A DNA stretch of 64,000 nt, from assembly GCF_026213295.1 (NCBI RefSeq), contig NC_079426.1, positions 21,349,639 through 21,413,638 of the forward strand, read 5' to 3'. Origin of the DNA: Gadus chalcogrammus (lineage: Eukaryota; Chordata; Actinopteri; Gadiformes; Gadidae). The notes beneath the pieces are model-generated. The model was not told where the DNA came from, made no database searches, and worked only from the letters and a program-made list of their open reading frames with translations. Shown one piece after another: positions 1 through 10,887 of the stretch. The number at the start of each line of letters is the position of its first letter. Within the stretch, counting starts at the first letter, position 1. The translations under genes and the position numbers were made by a program.

Positions 1-196
1 AATGTGTTTGTAAATACAGTCGGCCTATGTCTACCTTTACCCATTAGGAAAACATGTTTAGGCCTACAGACACTAGTGCACTTTCTAAATAAAACTGCAA
101 CGATTTTTGAACAAAAGTTTTTTTTATTGAGAAGAAATTAAAAAGTAAACGCAATGCAGTTAGGTAGGAACAGAAGGTAGGAACAGAAGGGTAAGA

Positions 197-290
197 TATT
201 AGATTAGATTAGGCTTTATTGATCCTTTTGGGATGACTCCCTCAAGGAAATTGATTGTCCAGTAGTTTACAGAAAGAAACACAACACAAT
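197..290 (-). mobile_element. LINE 3' terminus (truncated non-LTR retrotransposon)
   Basis: Read on the minus strand, this stretch ends with a LINE-like 3' signature, CAATAAAG followed by short TAATC repeats, preceded by the motif TTGAGGGAGTCATCCCAAAAGG. Fish Rex1/RTE-like LINEs commonly end in a termination-signal motif plus short tandem repeats. No reverse transcriptase remains in the adjoining AT-rich sequence (about 290-590), so the copy is strongly 5'-truncated or its body has decayed. The family assignment is from general resemblance only. Confidence 0.45.
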
Positions 291-589
291 ATTAAATTAT
301 ATACAATATAAGATAAACAATACACTCTTAGATAACTATAAAAAGTAAACAGTAAACAATAATTATAATATAAGATAAACAATAAACTCTTAACTAACTA
401 TAAAAAGTAAACAATAAACTCTTAGCTAATATAGAAAGTAGAGATAATAATAGAAGTAAAACAGGATTCAAGTAAAATAAAAGATAAATGTAGAGAACTG
501 TATAGAGGATTAATATAAATATAAATAAATAACTATATATAAATAAATAAATGTAAACATAAATAAACATATATACATATACACATGCA

Positions 590-674
590 TATACATATAC
601 ACACATACACATATATACATACATACATACATACATACATACATACATACATACACATACATACACACATACGG
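590..674. repeat. (CATA)n microsatellite
   Basis: Tetranucleotide CATA/TACA repeats with a few CACA interruptions. The open frames read across it (Tyr/Met/Val/Cys-rich) are low-complexity artefacts. Confidence 0.9.
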
Positions 675-779
675 CATTGTGGATAAATATATCATATATG
701 AAATGACGGATATACATATACCTATAGATAGATTGGAATAAGAAGAATAAAAAAAAGAAGAATAAAAAAAATGATTTCA

Positions 780-1553
780 GAATAATTCCTCTATTTCACA
801 GGGTTTAAACCCAGCATACTGTCCAGTGGGGGATGGGAACGCATCCCTAACAGCCCACACCACGCAACTGGGTAATGCAAGGCGATTTCCTCGTCCCAGT
901 GGTTGACCTTTGAGGGCCCACTCCAGAATGACTCGATAAGCCACAAGTCGGTATTGACTGAGGGTAACAAAACATGGATAGAGCAAAGACTGGGTCAGTA
1001 ACTACTAGTAATGAGACGGTGGCACCGTTTTCAAAAACATTATAGTCGAGCTACATGCGAATTATACAAATTGGCATCTGAATATGAAATACATTACATC
1101 AATGTAGCTTACCTATCTGATAGTTGGCCATTCGGTCCTTCGGGTGTGGGGCGTTTCTTCCAGTTAATTTTAGGGACCCAGAAGAAAGTATCCAGCACGG
1201 TTTTATTTAGGAGATGGCGCACTTAATTTAGAGAGATGCAGGGCGACACAGTCTCGTCGACCGAGACATTGAGGTTGGCCATACCAGCTGTGACGACAAG
1301 GTCCCACTCCGACGACAAGGTCCCACCTACTTTCGTGCTCCGTCGGCATCTGCCTGCACTTCCCACAGGCACACCACCAATTTCCCGCGATCCTGGGGAC
1401 CGCTTCAGCCGGAGCTTCAGGCGCCTCCGTAGCCCTGGCCTCCATCTCCCGTAGCTCCTCTTGGGTGTATTCTGGTTCATACCGATATCCTCTGCCGTCA
1501 AACTCAAAATCGAGTGCGTCCTCCAGAAGCCACCTTTCATATTCCATTTTCAA
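780..1553 (-). pseudogene. P2X7-type C-terminal domain (P2RX7_C-like) pseudogene, two exons
   Basis: The minus strand encodes a stand-alone copy of the domain that forms the cytoplasmic tail of P2X7 receptors and has been multiplied as separate genes in fish. Exon 1 starts at 1553. It has an acidic lead with YEPEYTQEELREME, then the cysteine motif WWCACGKCRQMPTE near residues 56-70, then WDLVV. A short tandem duplication around 1290-1325 (GACGACAAGGTCCCAC twice on the plus strand) shifts the frame, and a TAA follows at SLN*VRHLLNK. Beyond it KINWKKRP and GPNGQLSD are still readable, up to a good splice donor (AG/GTAAGC). An acceptor (CCTCAG) near 960 opens exon 2: QYRLVAYRVILEW, then NRLALPSCVVWAVRDAFPSPTGQY, ending in a stop near 780. 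Both exons keep family landmarks in the correct order, but the frameshift and nonsense codon make it a pseudogene. Identification is from motif recognition, not a search. Confidence 0.65.
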
Positions 1554-3243
1554 TGATTTTCCCTAATCCGAGGTGCTCAAGTCACGGTACAAGACTTCAA
1601 ACCAACGTAAACAGCCCACCTTTCCGGTTCGGCTGAGTAATATCAACGAGCAGTAATGAATCTTCCAACTGAAATCAACTGGCGATAAATGTGCAATAAA
1701 ACACGACAGAAACCATATATTCCGCAGATATTTTTTTTTTAAACTTCACAAATGCCACTAACCACTCGGTTACTTGCACATTTTTGAAAACGAACGTTTA
1801 GGGTTGCTGGGATGACAGGTTGGTGTATGCACACCGACAACCATTGTGAAGCAGGCAGGAGCGATTCAAAATGAGCCAAATACCCGAGAAAGGACTAATA
1901 GTTAAAATTTCGGTGTCACCCACTCTATTTCAGCCTAAACAAACCAGAAAGGGGGCTCAATGTTCAAAATACCGGAATTGTCCTTTAAGTGGCTCAGAAC
2001 TGCATTATTTAGCTGACACTGCCAGCTATTGGCTTACACATACAACAGCATAGTAACCAAGAAAATAAAGGTCTTGGAATAAAAAAATCTTGGACAGGAC
2101 AAAATAAAAATAATGGATAATATAATACTAGATCATACTACATTAATAAAAGTGTTGTCTATAACTCAGATAGAAGGTTAAGTTATAAACAATTTATTTA
2201 TTCTTTAACAGCAAGAGACTAGCCAAAATGTTTTTAATCCTTTCCTCTTGGATGAAATACTCATTGGTATTATACGTTTAACTGAGGTTAAACTGTTACA
2301 AAAGGTCTGCGCTTTTCTGACAATAAAAAATATAAAAAAATACAATGTGTTGGATTGATAGATAAATAATTAGATTTACTTTGCAGCAGAATGCAGGAAA
2401 TCACATCTACGATATTCGAATCATAGATTAGAATATCCCCCCCCCCCCTTTATATACTTCATATACCCCGGTGGCTTCCCTGGGGCTGAGCCCCCCCAAA
2501 AGTCTGAACTTAGAATCGCCCCTGACTAAGACCACAACCAACCACAAGGCCTTCATAACCATGCACCAGAGCTATAGAGAGAGAGAGTTGCGACACGCCA
2601 ACAGGTTGGTCACGTGGTTGTCACGTGGTTCATGTAAGCCTCAATATTTCCAAACACGCCGCGCAGTCAATGTTATTCTATGGGACGACAGCAGAGATTT
2701 CAATATTGAATGGTAAATATGAATGAAAAAAACACATACAAGTATTTGTCTGACTGTTATGGCATTATTGCATATTTGTTAATGTCAGTTTTACATTTAG
2801 AGTGGTAGGGGGACAACTGAAAGCTTAATTTTCTATAAGTATTACTTAGATACGTTTTTAAGTTTGAGGGAAAGCTTCACGTTCGTGTTAGCATACTGGC
2901 TTAACCTTAACTTTTACCCTACATCTGTATTGAAATCAAAGTATTCAAGATGTTTTACCATGATCATTTTAAGATATGAGCCACACAAAGTATCAAATAT
3001 ATTAAAGAATAACAACTCATTACGCTTGGATGAATGAAATACTAATTTTTTTTATCAAACAATTAGTGTGACACGAACAAGTGAGTGCGATTGTGTGAAC
3101 AGATTCAACAATGGATACAGCAGGGAACACTATATACTTAGGGCAAACCATTAACATATAACGTTGCAAATATACTATACTTTATGCCATTACAAAACTT
3201 ATAATAGCCCTGAGCAAATTCAAAATTGGTTTAGATCAATGGT
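1554..3243. other. Non-coding AT-rich stretch
   Basis: No gene is recognised. It contains a T run (1731-1740), a 12-base C run (2437-2448) and one transposon terminus listed separately. Open frames of about 60-80 codons show no domain or splice context. Confidence 0.6.
2481..2524. mobile_element. hAT-type terminal remnant
   Basis: The sequence ends TAGAATCGCCCCTG. On the other strand this is CAGGGGCGATTCTA, a start typical of hAT terminal inverted repeats. It is preceded by a C-rich GGGGCTGAGCCCCCCC segment, as in many fish copies. No matching opposite end was seen upstream, so this is probably a relic. Confidence 0.4.
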
Positions 3244-3284
3244 CATACCATGGTTGGCTGCACAGCGTTTGGATGCTCTGTCAT

Positions 3285-4454
3285 GGCAAATTTGTACCGG
3301 CTGCCAAATTTGTACCGGGCGCGTCATCCATACGTAATCCATTCCAAACCTGCATGGCAGCAGATGATCGCGTCGTCCGTTGCCGAGCAGGTTTCAAAAA
3401 ACATTCGCGCTCATGTTGCCAAAGAGGAAATAACATAATACAGTTAACGGATCGCTAGATAATGTAATGTTTTGTTGGGTTCCTTAATAAACACACGATG
3501 TATCTTGGAACAGACATCAACATGCAGCGCGCCAATCCAACTGCGCATGCTCCGTGTGACGGTCTAATAACTGATGTTGATATCATTACAGATTACCGTA
3601 TTTTCCGGACTATACGTCGCTCCCGAGTATAAGTCGCATCACTCAAAAAATGCTCCATGACGAGGAAAAAAACATATACGTCGCATCGGTGTATAAGTCG
3701 CATTTATTTTTAAACATTTAAACAAGAACGTTTAGTCTGGAGAGACTGAATGAAATTGCAATAGCAATATAGGTGTGTCGGTCCCTCGTAGTTCTGAGAG
3801 TATACCGAATTCAGTGACACCGGGATTCCACCGGACGCGTATGCGCCGCGGTCAGATGCCTTCACAAGTCCAGCGGAGGGCTCCAGTTTTCGCCGGCCAA
3901 GTCATGCGCTGTGATGTGTGACAGCTATGTTGCACAAAATTGCAGCTAAGGCTGGGGTAGCTTTGGTTGAACCGGAGGACATTGAGGACGAGAATATAAT
4001 TTATTCGGTGGTGCAGTAGGCTTGCAGCGTTCAGTTGTAGGCCTAATGAATGACGGTGCCCTCTTGCGGCCGAGGATTATGTACGCACAATTTTGGCATA
4101 TAAGTCGCTTCGAAATATAAGTCGCAGGGCAAGCCAAACTACAAAAAAACCGCGACTTATAGTCCGGAAAATACGGTACACTTGTTTTTACTTTATATTT
4201 GTATTGTATTTAATTGTTTAATCAAATTTAGCAAGTAAACTGAGTGTTTAAAGCAGGTCATGGACGAAATAGCACAATACAGATAACGGATCGCTAGATA
4301 GAAGGTTCGCGAATGTTCACGTCATTCGACGCGATCGTCCGTTGCCTGGCAACGGACGAAGCGATCATCTGTTGCAAGGCAGATTTGGAGTGGATTACGT
4401 ATGGATGACGCCCCCGGTACAAATTTGGCAGCCGGTACAAATTTGGCATGACAG
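3285..4454. mobile_element. Inverted-repeat DNA element inserted in the THAP exon
   Basis: About 100 bp at the left end (3285-3400) recurs inverted at the right end (about 4340-4450). Both arms carry the doubled motif AAATTTGTACCGG and the segment CGTCATCCATACGTAATCCA. CTGTCAT lies just outside both ends (3278-3284 and 4455-4461), consistent with a 7-8 bp target duplication. The right end also reads ATGACAG, so CTGTCAT could instead be part of the inverted repeat. No transposase is seen. A second motif, CGGATCGCTAGATA, occurs in direct orientation near 3450 and 4286. A separate MITE occupies the middle. Confidence 0.6.
3596..4176. mobile_element. TA-flanked MITE with CCGTATTTTCCGGACTATA termini
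   Basis: The left end CCGTATTTTCCGGACTATA and right end TATAGTCCGGAAAATACGG are inverted copies, and each is bordered by TA (3594-3595 and 4177-4178). A subterminal motif, AAGTCGC/GCGACTTAT, recurs in both halves (ATATAAGTCGC, GTATAAGTCGCAT). At 581 bp with no transposase it is non-autonomous. TA target duplication points to the Tc1/mariner/pogo group, but the superfamily is inferred. Confidence 0.8.
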
Positions 4455-5571
4455 CTGTCATCGGTCCAAGAAGGGTTACCACATGTATGGCTTCCCCAAG
4501 GACCAAGAGCGCAGGAAGAAATGGATGGCAATGGTCAGCCGTCAAAACGTACAAGTGACAGGGGTCAGCAACATTCAAAAACAATGTAATGTAAGTAATG
4601 TTCACAACACTTGATAGCATTTCAAAAGGGCATAAAAATTCTAAGTGTAGAGAATTATGACTTTTCAATGATATTTGAAGTGCAATGGAAACTGATCTTA
4701 CAAGCCTACCTACAGCCTACACTTTGAACTAATTCACTACCACAAAAAGAGAAGGGATGTTGAAGCTGAGGGCCGATGCAGTACCAACAGTTTTCATTCA
4801 TCGCCCTAAGCCGAAGAGGAGGAAACCCCCTTCTGTGAGGGTGCCTCCAGAACCAAGTGCAACGGACCACACATATTTCACCAAATTAAACTTTGGTATG
4901 ATCCATGCAGCTAACAATATTCCCCATTTCATGTAATTCAAGGATAGACTACACTCCTAATGAGATTGCATAATTCATATTTGTACATTCAGTTTAAGAA
5001 ACAACCAGAGGTCAGGGATTCTCTAAGGATTTGCACTCAATGTGGATAATCGACACATTTCTACCCAATTAACAATTGCCGGTAGATCCATTTATACATT
5101 TTATTGGTTTCTGATTGTGGCAGATGATTTAATTCACATTACAGAAATGTTTCGCTTTAATTAATTTTCTTACATTGGAGATGACAGTAGTTGCAAATGC
5201 AAAGGCAAAATATATATAACAGCAACATTACCTTGTAATTATTACAGAGATTGAGGGAGAAATTGAGGTGGATTTCAAGAGCGATGAAAAGGACATGACA
5301 GGAGACAGCGAGAGCAATCAAGTGGGCCACTTTGCCAGGGGCAGGTGATTCAGGGGCAGGGGATCCAGGGGCAGCTGCTCCAGGGACCAGACTGTCAGGG
5401 ACTGATGGGGCGACTATGGAGGACCTAATAAGGCAACTAGAAAAGGAAAAATTAATGAGAAGGAGAGCAGAGAGGGCTCTTGCAAAACAAAAAAGAATAA
5501 ATTTGGCACCAAGAAAGAGAAACAATTCAGTCAACAAGAAGTTAAAACGAAAAAGCCATACAGGTTAAATT

Positions 5572-5796
5572 CACCGCCCATCATAATCAGCATTGTTGAA
5601 GCGGCGGCATCTGTAGGGCTTAATGTGCTGAACATCACCCTTTCCAGGATATAATTAAACAAACACTGTTATTTCTACTAGCTATCGCATCATAAAACCC
5701 GTCCTTAAATCAACCTAAATGATCATAGTAATCCAACATAAATAACTAACTAAATAAAAGTTAGATTCACTACTGAACTTCGTAATTGTTGGTGTA
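5572..5796. other. Short non-coding interval
   Basis: AT-rich sequence between the THAP remnant and the tandem duplication. Nothing recognised. Confidence 0.5.
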
Positions 5797-6174
5797 GATA
5801 CCTTCACATGGCGAAGTCGAGCTCACAAACAAGCAGGCAATCGGTCGTCTACCAAGACAGATATATAATTACGCAGTGCATATTCAAATAAATATCAGTA
5901 GCCTATTATGCATCATAAAAGGACCTCTAATACAATAGACAGTTGACAATTCGAAAGAGGTAGCTATTTAATCAATTTACCCCTGGAGATACCTTCACAG
6001 ATGGCGAAGTTGAGCTAACAAACTAGCAGGCAAACGGTCGTCTACCAAGATAAATATATATATAATTACGCTGTGCATTTACAAATAAATATCAGTATAT
6101 GCATCATAAAGGGCCTCTGATACAATATAGACAGTTGACAATTCAAAAGAGGTAGCTATTTAATCAATTTACCT
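5797..6174 (+). repeat. Two-copy tandem duplication, about 190 bp unit
   Basis: Unit 1 (5797-5987) and unit 2 (5988-6174) both run from GATACCTTCACA through GGTCGTCTACCAAGA, AAATAAATATCAGTA and GACAGTTGACAATTC to TTAATCAATTTACC. They differ by scattered substitutions and small indels, so the duplication is not very recent. Confidence 0.85.
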
Positions 6175-6846
6175 CAGAAGTTACTCGACGGCCAGCAATG
6201 GAAATGAATGATCTCCTACGCCGTAAAATGGTTGTTTGGAACTATTCGAGGCTCCATACCCCGGAAGTAGGCGCTACAACGGAGTCCAATGGAAGTGTCG
6301 CCACTCTGTTATATCTACCACTCTGCCATGCACTACGCCGAAGCCGGAAAGGACGCGCACAGTCGCACACACATCTTATGCACAACAATCAGTTCTATCA
6401 TCACAATTCAGTCACTGCAAAGATTTAAAGGATAGCCTCTTACCTTAAGTTAGAATAGACCCAAAGTGTGTGAGTGATACACTCTGGTTTAGCTTTCGCT
6501 TGCTAGATGTTTTTAGTATAACTTGTCAACATTACGTCTTTCTTCTGTTTGGCGAACATGGCTAATTTGCATACGCACACAGGACTGGCTGCTGGCTCCG
6601 TGTGGCAATAAATAACATTTGTGAATAAATGTTTTGAATTTCAGGTGCTGTTCAATAATGTGTTTCTTCAGTGTGTGGCAATGACAAATGTCATGTTCAG
6701 CTTCTTCGTAATACTGTAATCAGGATTCAAACTCTCAACTAAGGATCACCAGTACCAGGCATTATCCCATTGAGCCACTGACATTCCTGAACTGCATGCA
6801 GCCTCATTCACATGGTGAAAATGTCTATTGATAAGCACACAACATC
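6175..6846. other. Non-coding stretch
   Basis: A 76-codon open frame at 6198-6428 has no recognisable domain. The only element seen is the tRNA-like relic listed next. Confidence 0.5.
6722..6790 (-). repeat. tRNA-like SINE head or tRNA relic
   Basis: On the minus strand TGGCTCAATGGG resembles an RNA polymerase III A box and GAGTTTGAATCCTG a B box, about 40 bp apart. No complete cloverleaf can be drawn, so this is probably a SINE fragment or tRNA pseudogene. Confidence 0.4.
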
Positions 6847-7618
6847 CAGTGACGTGCGGTGAAGTCAGTAAGTGGGTAGGCACTGAGTTATGAAAGCCAG
6901 ATTACCTCATTTATTGTTTAGGCTAATAGGCTACGTGACAACAGTAGGCTATGCACAAGCGCGGCGCACAATCCGTTTGAAACGAGCGAACAATTTTCGG
7001 TCCCTTTTTCTGCAAGAGTGCATCAAGTGTTGGCATAGGCCTCCCTTTTGCCAGGAGCTCATTTTTGCTAGTAAAGTTGAGTTTAGAGAAATTTCTTAGC
7101 TCTAAAATATCGGTAGATGTTGCTGCTGTCATTTTAACTTTTTGAGTTTCGCGGGGATTACGTGTAGCCGGTGTAATGACGTCAGCTGCGCAAATGTCCA
7201 GTAATATCTCGATTTCGATTGGTCCATGTTTGATACGTAGCGTAGATGATTACTGGCATAACATATTTACGTACAAAGGCACAGCAGAGTTGTGCCTTTC
7301 GGCGTAGATGTTAAAGAATACAGGATCGAAGTGCGCATGCGCCACATTCGTTTTTCGTTGCCGTTCACAATGAATGGACAGTAAAGGCACTGCTTATTCT
7401 ACCGGTTTTTGTATTTGATGTTGCGTAACTGATACAATTGTCATCGTAACGTCTAAACAATTGGAATACCGTATATATTGCATATATAAAACACAAGAAT
7501 ACTCGGTACAAATACAAATACAAGTTTATTAAATACAATTATGTAATAAACATTTTTACGTTTGAATTTTGTCAGGGTAGGCAGTGCCTACCTTGCCTAC
7601 CCTGACTGCACGTCACTG
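6847..7618. mobile_element. Non-autonomous hAT element with 8 bp target duplication
   Basis: The element starts CAGTGACGTGC and ends GCACGTCACTG, a perfect terminal inverted repeat typical of hAT transposons. It is flanked by an exact 8 bp duplication, ACAACATC (6839-6846 and 7619-7626). The 772 bp interior has no transposase frame and carries GTAGGCAGTGCCTAC near the right end. Both ends and the target duplication are intact, which indicates a fairly recent insertion. Confidence 0.9.
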
Positions 7619-7694
7619 ACAACATCAAGGCAACTCCAAGTGTAGGTGTACACCTAGAGTGTGCATATATTTCTTGATATGTAGCCCCTACGAT

Positions 7695-8209
7695 TAGCCT
7701 GGTTCTACCAGACTCTCGTACTTCACTTCATTTCATTTGTACAGAGAGTCTGGACCTAATCAATTGACAAACGTTAACTCTCTTGAAGGCGGGTGTCTGT
7801 TGAAGTTTAAAATGATTGGATCTGCCCAGTGCCACTCTGGATCTGCCATAACCAATCGCTAACGTTTGGTTGTGACTTATGTCATGCGCCGGGAATCACG
7901 CGCAGGTTGTACACAAACCAAACACCTTGCGCGTCTGCACGAAAATGTCCGTCAACGACAGCTGCAGGTTTTGTTCGTCAAATTAAATTTATCAGGGAAA
8001 AATTGCACATTGTAAATCAACTACCGACCTACAACAACAACTCAAACTTGTGTAAGACTTTATCGTAATTGTTCTCAGACACGCCCTCTGTTCCCTGATT
8101 GGTGGCCGCTGTGGCGGCACCAGAAAACCAAATTACATACAGGTCCAGACCTAGTACTGAAGGGAAATTCAAATTGAGCGGAAGTACTTAGGCGGGCGGA
8201 GCCAGGCTA
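7695..8209. mobile_element. MITE with TAGCCTGG termini and 9 bp target duplication
   Basis: The left end TAGCCTGGTT and right end AGCCAGGCTA are imperfect inverted copies. The flanks CCCTACGAT (7686-7694 and 8210-8218) are identical. The 515 bp element has no coding content. A 9 bp duplication is usual for Mutator-like transposons, but short inverted repeats are not, so the superfamily is open. Confidence 0.8.
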
Positions 8210-8218
8210 CCCTACGAT

Positions 8219-9640
8219 AACCTTTCCCTCAAAATAGCCTCACCCAATCGCACCACTGAACTTGACCATAGGCTCGGCCAATCAATGACTTGCATGCAGG
8301 TGCCCTGGCGAATGGGAAGAGAGGAGAGGGCGGGACAAGAGGAGGTCGGCGGGAAAACACGGAGATGAAGACGGCGGTTGGGCGCGGTGCCATGGCGGAC
8401 GGAGATTTCGAGATAGTAAATCAGTTAAAGAACAGTTCAGCTCTTAGTTATTGCGTGTGCGACATGTTTTAATCTGAGCTACGGAACCTTTACGGCTTGA
8501 GTGGCGAGTGGAAGAGTGGAAGATTCATCCGGTGTTAGCCAGTATAGTTCGCATAGTGCGAGGCGACCGTCCTTGCTAGGTAGTGCAGTTTGTTTTTTCA
8601 GCTATATTACTAGCCTGTCGCCAACGTTGGAAGCCTTGACGACAGAGAACGAAGGGCCAACCAGTTCACTGCTACAGCCCGGGACGTATCTGTGGCTCAT
8701 CTCACCTGCTCTCTCCCTCCACCTCCCTCTCCAAAGCCATTGATACACGGTGCGTTGGGTGAGTAAATAGGCCACCCTGCCAACCAAGACCATTCTCCCC
8801 TGACAGCAACGCGCTCTCGATGGACATGTTCAATTGGTGAACGGTCGGCACATACGTGACGTGGACAATCCGAACCAAAAGGAACATTGAACTAAGAGTG
8901 GACAACATTGAGTGTGGTTATGTGTATTGTACAAAAACGTTTCTGAAGTTATTATATGTTACTATTGTGTGAATTGTATTAATGCTGTTGTTGCTATTTA
9001 CATGTGAGGTTCATCTACAGTGAATGGTATTAGAGGTACCTGCTGATAGTATTGATTGAAAGTGGTATTGAGCCACTCTGGTGAAGTGGATGTTGTTGAT
9101 ATAAGATTTTGGACGTTACATGGTGGTTACATACATTTGATTTATACATTTATTATTTTATTTCATTTTATTTTATTACTTTCCTATTTTATCTAATATC
9201 AGAAGACTAGTACATAGTATAATAAATAACCACTCGTTTTTCAACTGATAAACTATTGCTTTTATTTTTCCATCTTCTCTGAAGTAGGGGCGTCTCATCC
9301 TCTGTCCATAAGGTATAGTGGTTAGGGGGAATACAGGGTAAGACACACCAATACCTTCCGATATTCCGTCCTTTAGGTCTTCACCGTGACAGGTTAAAAT
9401 CCTAAAGCCTAAGCTATTGTACTTCAGCTGAGCGGATAGAGCAGACACGAGACTAATAGGTCTGGGGGTTAGGGACCTAGATCCTCTAACTTCCAGCCAT
9501 TCAGGGAAGAGTGATTTACCCCTACCAAGCGGACTTAGGTCCCGTCCGCTACACAAGCACACATTTTACAAGAGAATTAAGGGCTTTCTTAAAAGAGAAC
9601 AGATCTGAAAATTTGCACTGTTAATGGTATCAACCTAATG
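8219..9640. other. Non-coding interval with a GC- and CpG-richer patch
   Basis: The patch at about 8290-8420 is GC-richer than its surroundings and contains ATGAAGACGGCGG and GCCATGGCGGACGG in good start contexts. It opens a frame MADGDFEIVNQLKN that stops within 30 codons. It could be a host first exon/promoter or the 5' end of an old transposon. Nothing supports a choice. The rest (8500-9640) shows no gene. Confidence 0.35.
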
Positions 9641-9649
9641 ATGGCCGTA

Positions 9650-9935
9650 TGGTAGTTATACAATAACAAAATAGTCTTATAGGCAAAATGGGTTGAGACT
9701 GTGGACGTTTGGCTTTTCTATGAAATTGTGGGAAAAGTAAACATTTTTAGAGCTGAAGACCATGGTGAAAAAGATGCATTCAATTTGAGAGATTAATATG
9801 ATGAAAGAATTTTGAGTCCAGGTCAATCTGGTAAGGAGAAATAAGGCTAGTTCATAATCTTTTAAATAGCGCCACCTTTGGGTGCAGTACCACAATTTGG
9901 GTTCATGGGTAGTGGGGGGTATTGGTGTCCACCTA
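9650..9935 (+). repeat. Dispersed direct repeat, copy 1
   Basis: It matches 12118-12487 in order and orientation: ACAATAACAAAAT near the start, then ATGAAAGAATTTTGAGTCC, AGGTCAATCT and GGGTGCAGTAC at the end. Copy 2 carries about 100 bp extra in the middle. The pair brackets the degraded element at 9942-12085. Confidence 0.7.
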
Positions 9936-10887
9936 ACAGGGATTAAAATTAACGACATCCCGTCGTCCCGGGGACGTAATTAATTGTCATCGGGAGGATT
10001 TTTATTCTCTCTCGGGTCGACCTCGGGACGAAGAGAATTTGGGCACTGACTTCATTTTTCTGAGTTTTCAACACTTTCTGCGATGTTCGCGATCGGTGGA
10101 AAGACAGGCTATTTAATGGAAAGGGCTTCGTTCAATTGGCTGGCGCGCTCGTGTTTGTGTTGTTCAGTGAGACAGCGGGGGTAAAATCCCCCGTTCGTCA
10201 GGCTTTCTTGGTTCAATGGAGAAGGCGGGGCTGCGCACGGAGTCAAAAAAAAAAGTGGGCCGGCCCACCGGGAGACTTCCCGATCTCCAGCCTATGCTGC
10301 AGAGCGAATTTAAATCGCCGGCAGAACGGCCTGGGGGTCTAACACCGTCATTTATCTAAATTTAATTTATCTAAATTTCATATGTATACATAGCATTTCA
10401 CATTAATCGCAATTATTACATGGGTCTTCTCAATGCCATGGAACGCTCCGTTCACTTGCATGGGACCTTCACAACTTCCGGCGGTGAATAATATTTGATA
10501 ATTCACCGTTACTAAGTATAATCATGAGTATAATTAACCGCTGTCAAGGAAAACAACAGATTTTTCGCCTCTAATGAAGTCTTTGGTTTCACTCCGCAAG
10601 TACCGGTAACTTTTCAACCCCAGCGTCTTCGGTTGCTAAGCAACGTCAACGTCTTTGGCGGACTATTTCTCTGCTGATCAACACTACGAATGCAGGTGGT
10701 ATCAAATAAATTGTAAAAAGACACACAATGTGAAGTTATTTTTTCGTTTTGGCAAGTAGCCGTGTAATAAGCGGGATATGTAGAGAAAATCGCCGGGCTC
10801 GATCGAAGATAAGCCCCTTCAGGGCGAAGGCAGTCTAGCGCTGCTCGAGCGGCAAGCAGCGCGAGAGCCTTCTGCTCTGTGATCACA

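Larger units (their letters stand above)
3250..5571 (+). pseudogene. THAP-domain gene remnant, first exon split by a transposon
   Basis: Three exon-like pieces read as a THAP zinc-finger protein, a DNA-binding family that includes P-element-related transposases. Piece 1 (3250-3284) starts MVGCTAFGCS, the usual THAP N-terminus with the first cysteines. Its continuation (about 4455-4590) is C-HRSKKGYHMYGFPKDQERRKKW, up to a GTAAGT donor. Piece 2 (about 4716-4895) has a trace of the C..HFE segment, a one-base frameshift, then LRADAVPTVFIHRPKPKRRKPP, which contains the AVPTxF box that closes THAP domains. Piece 3 (about 5248-5571) follows a TTATTACAG acceptor. It is acidic at first, shifts frame near 5330, then carries MEDLIRQLEKEKLMRRRAERALAKQK, a likely coiled coil, and a basic tail to a TAA. 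The exon split plus two frameshifts argue for a pseudogene. Whether it was a host gene or a THAP transposase cannot be told. Confidence 0.65.
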
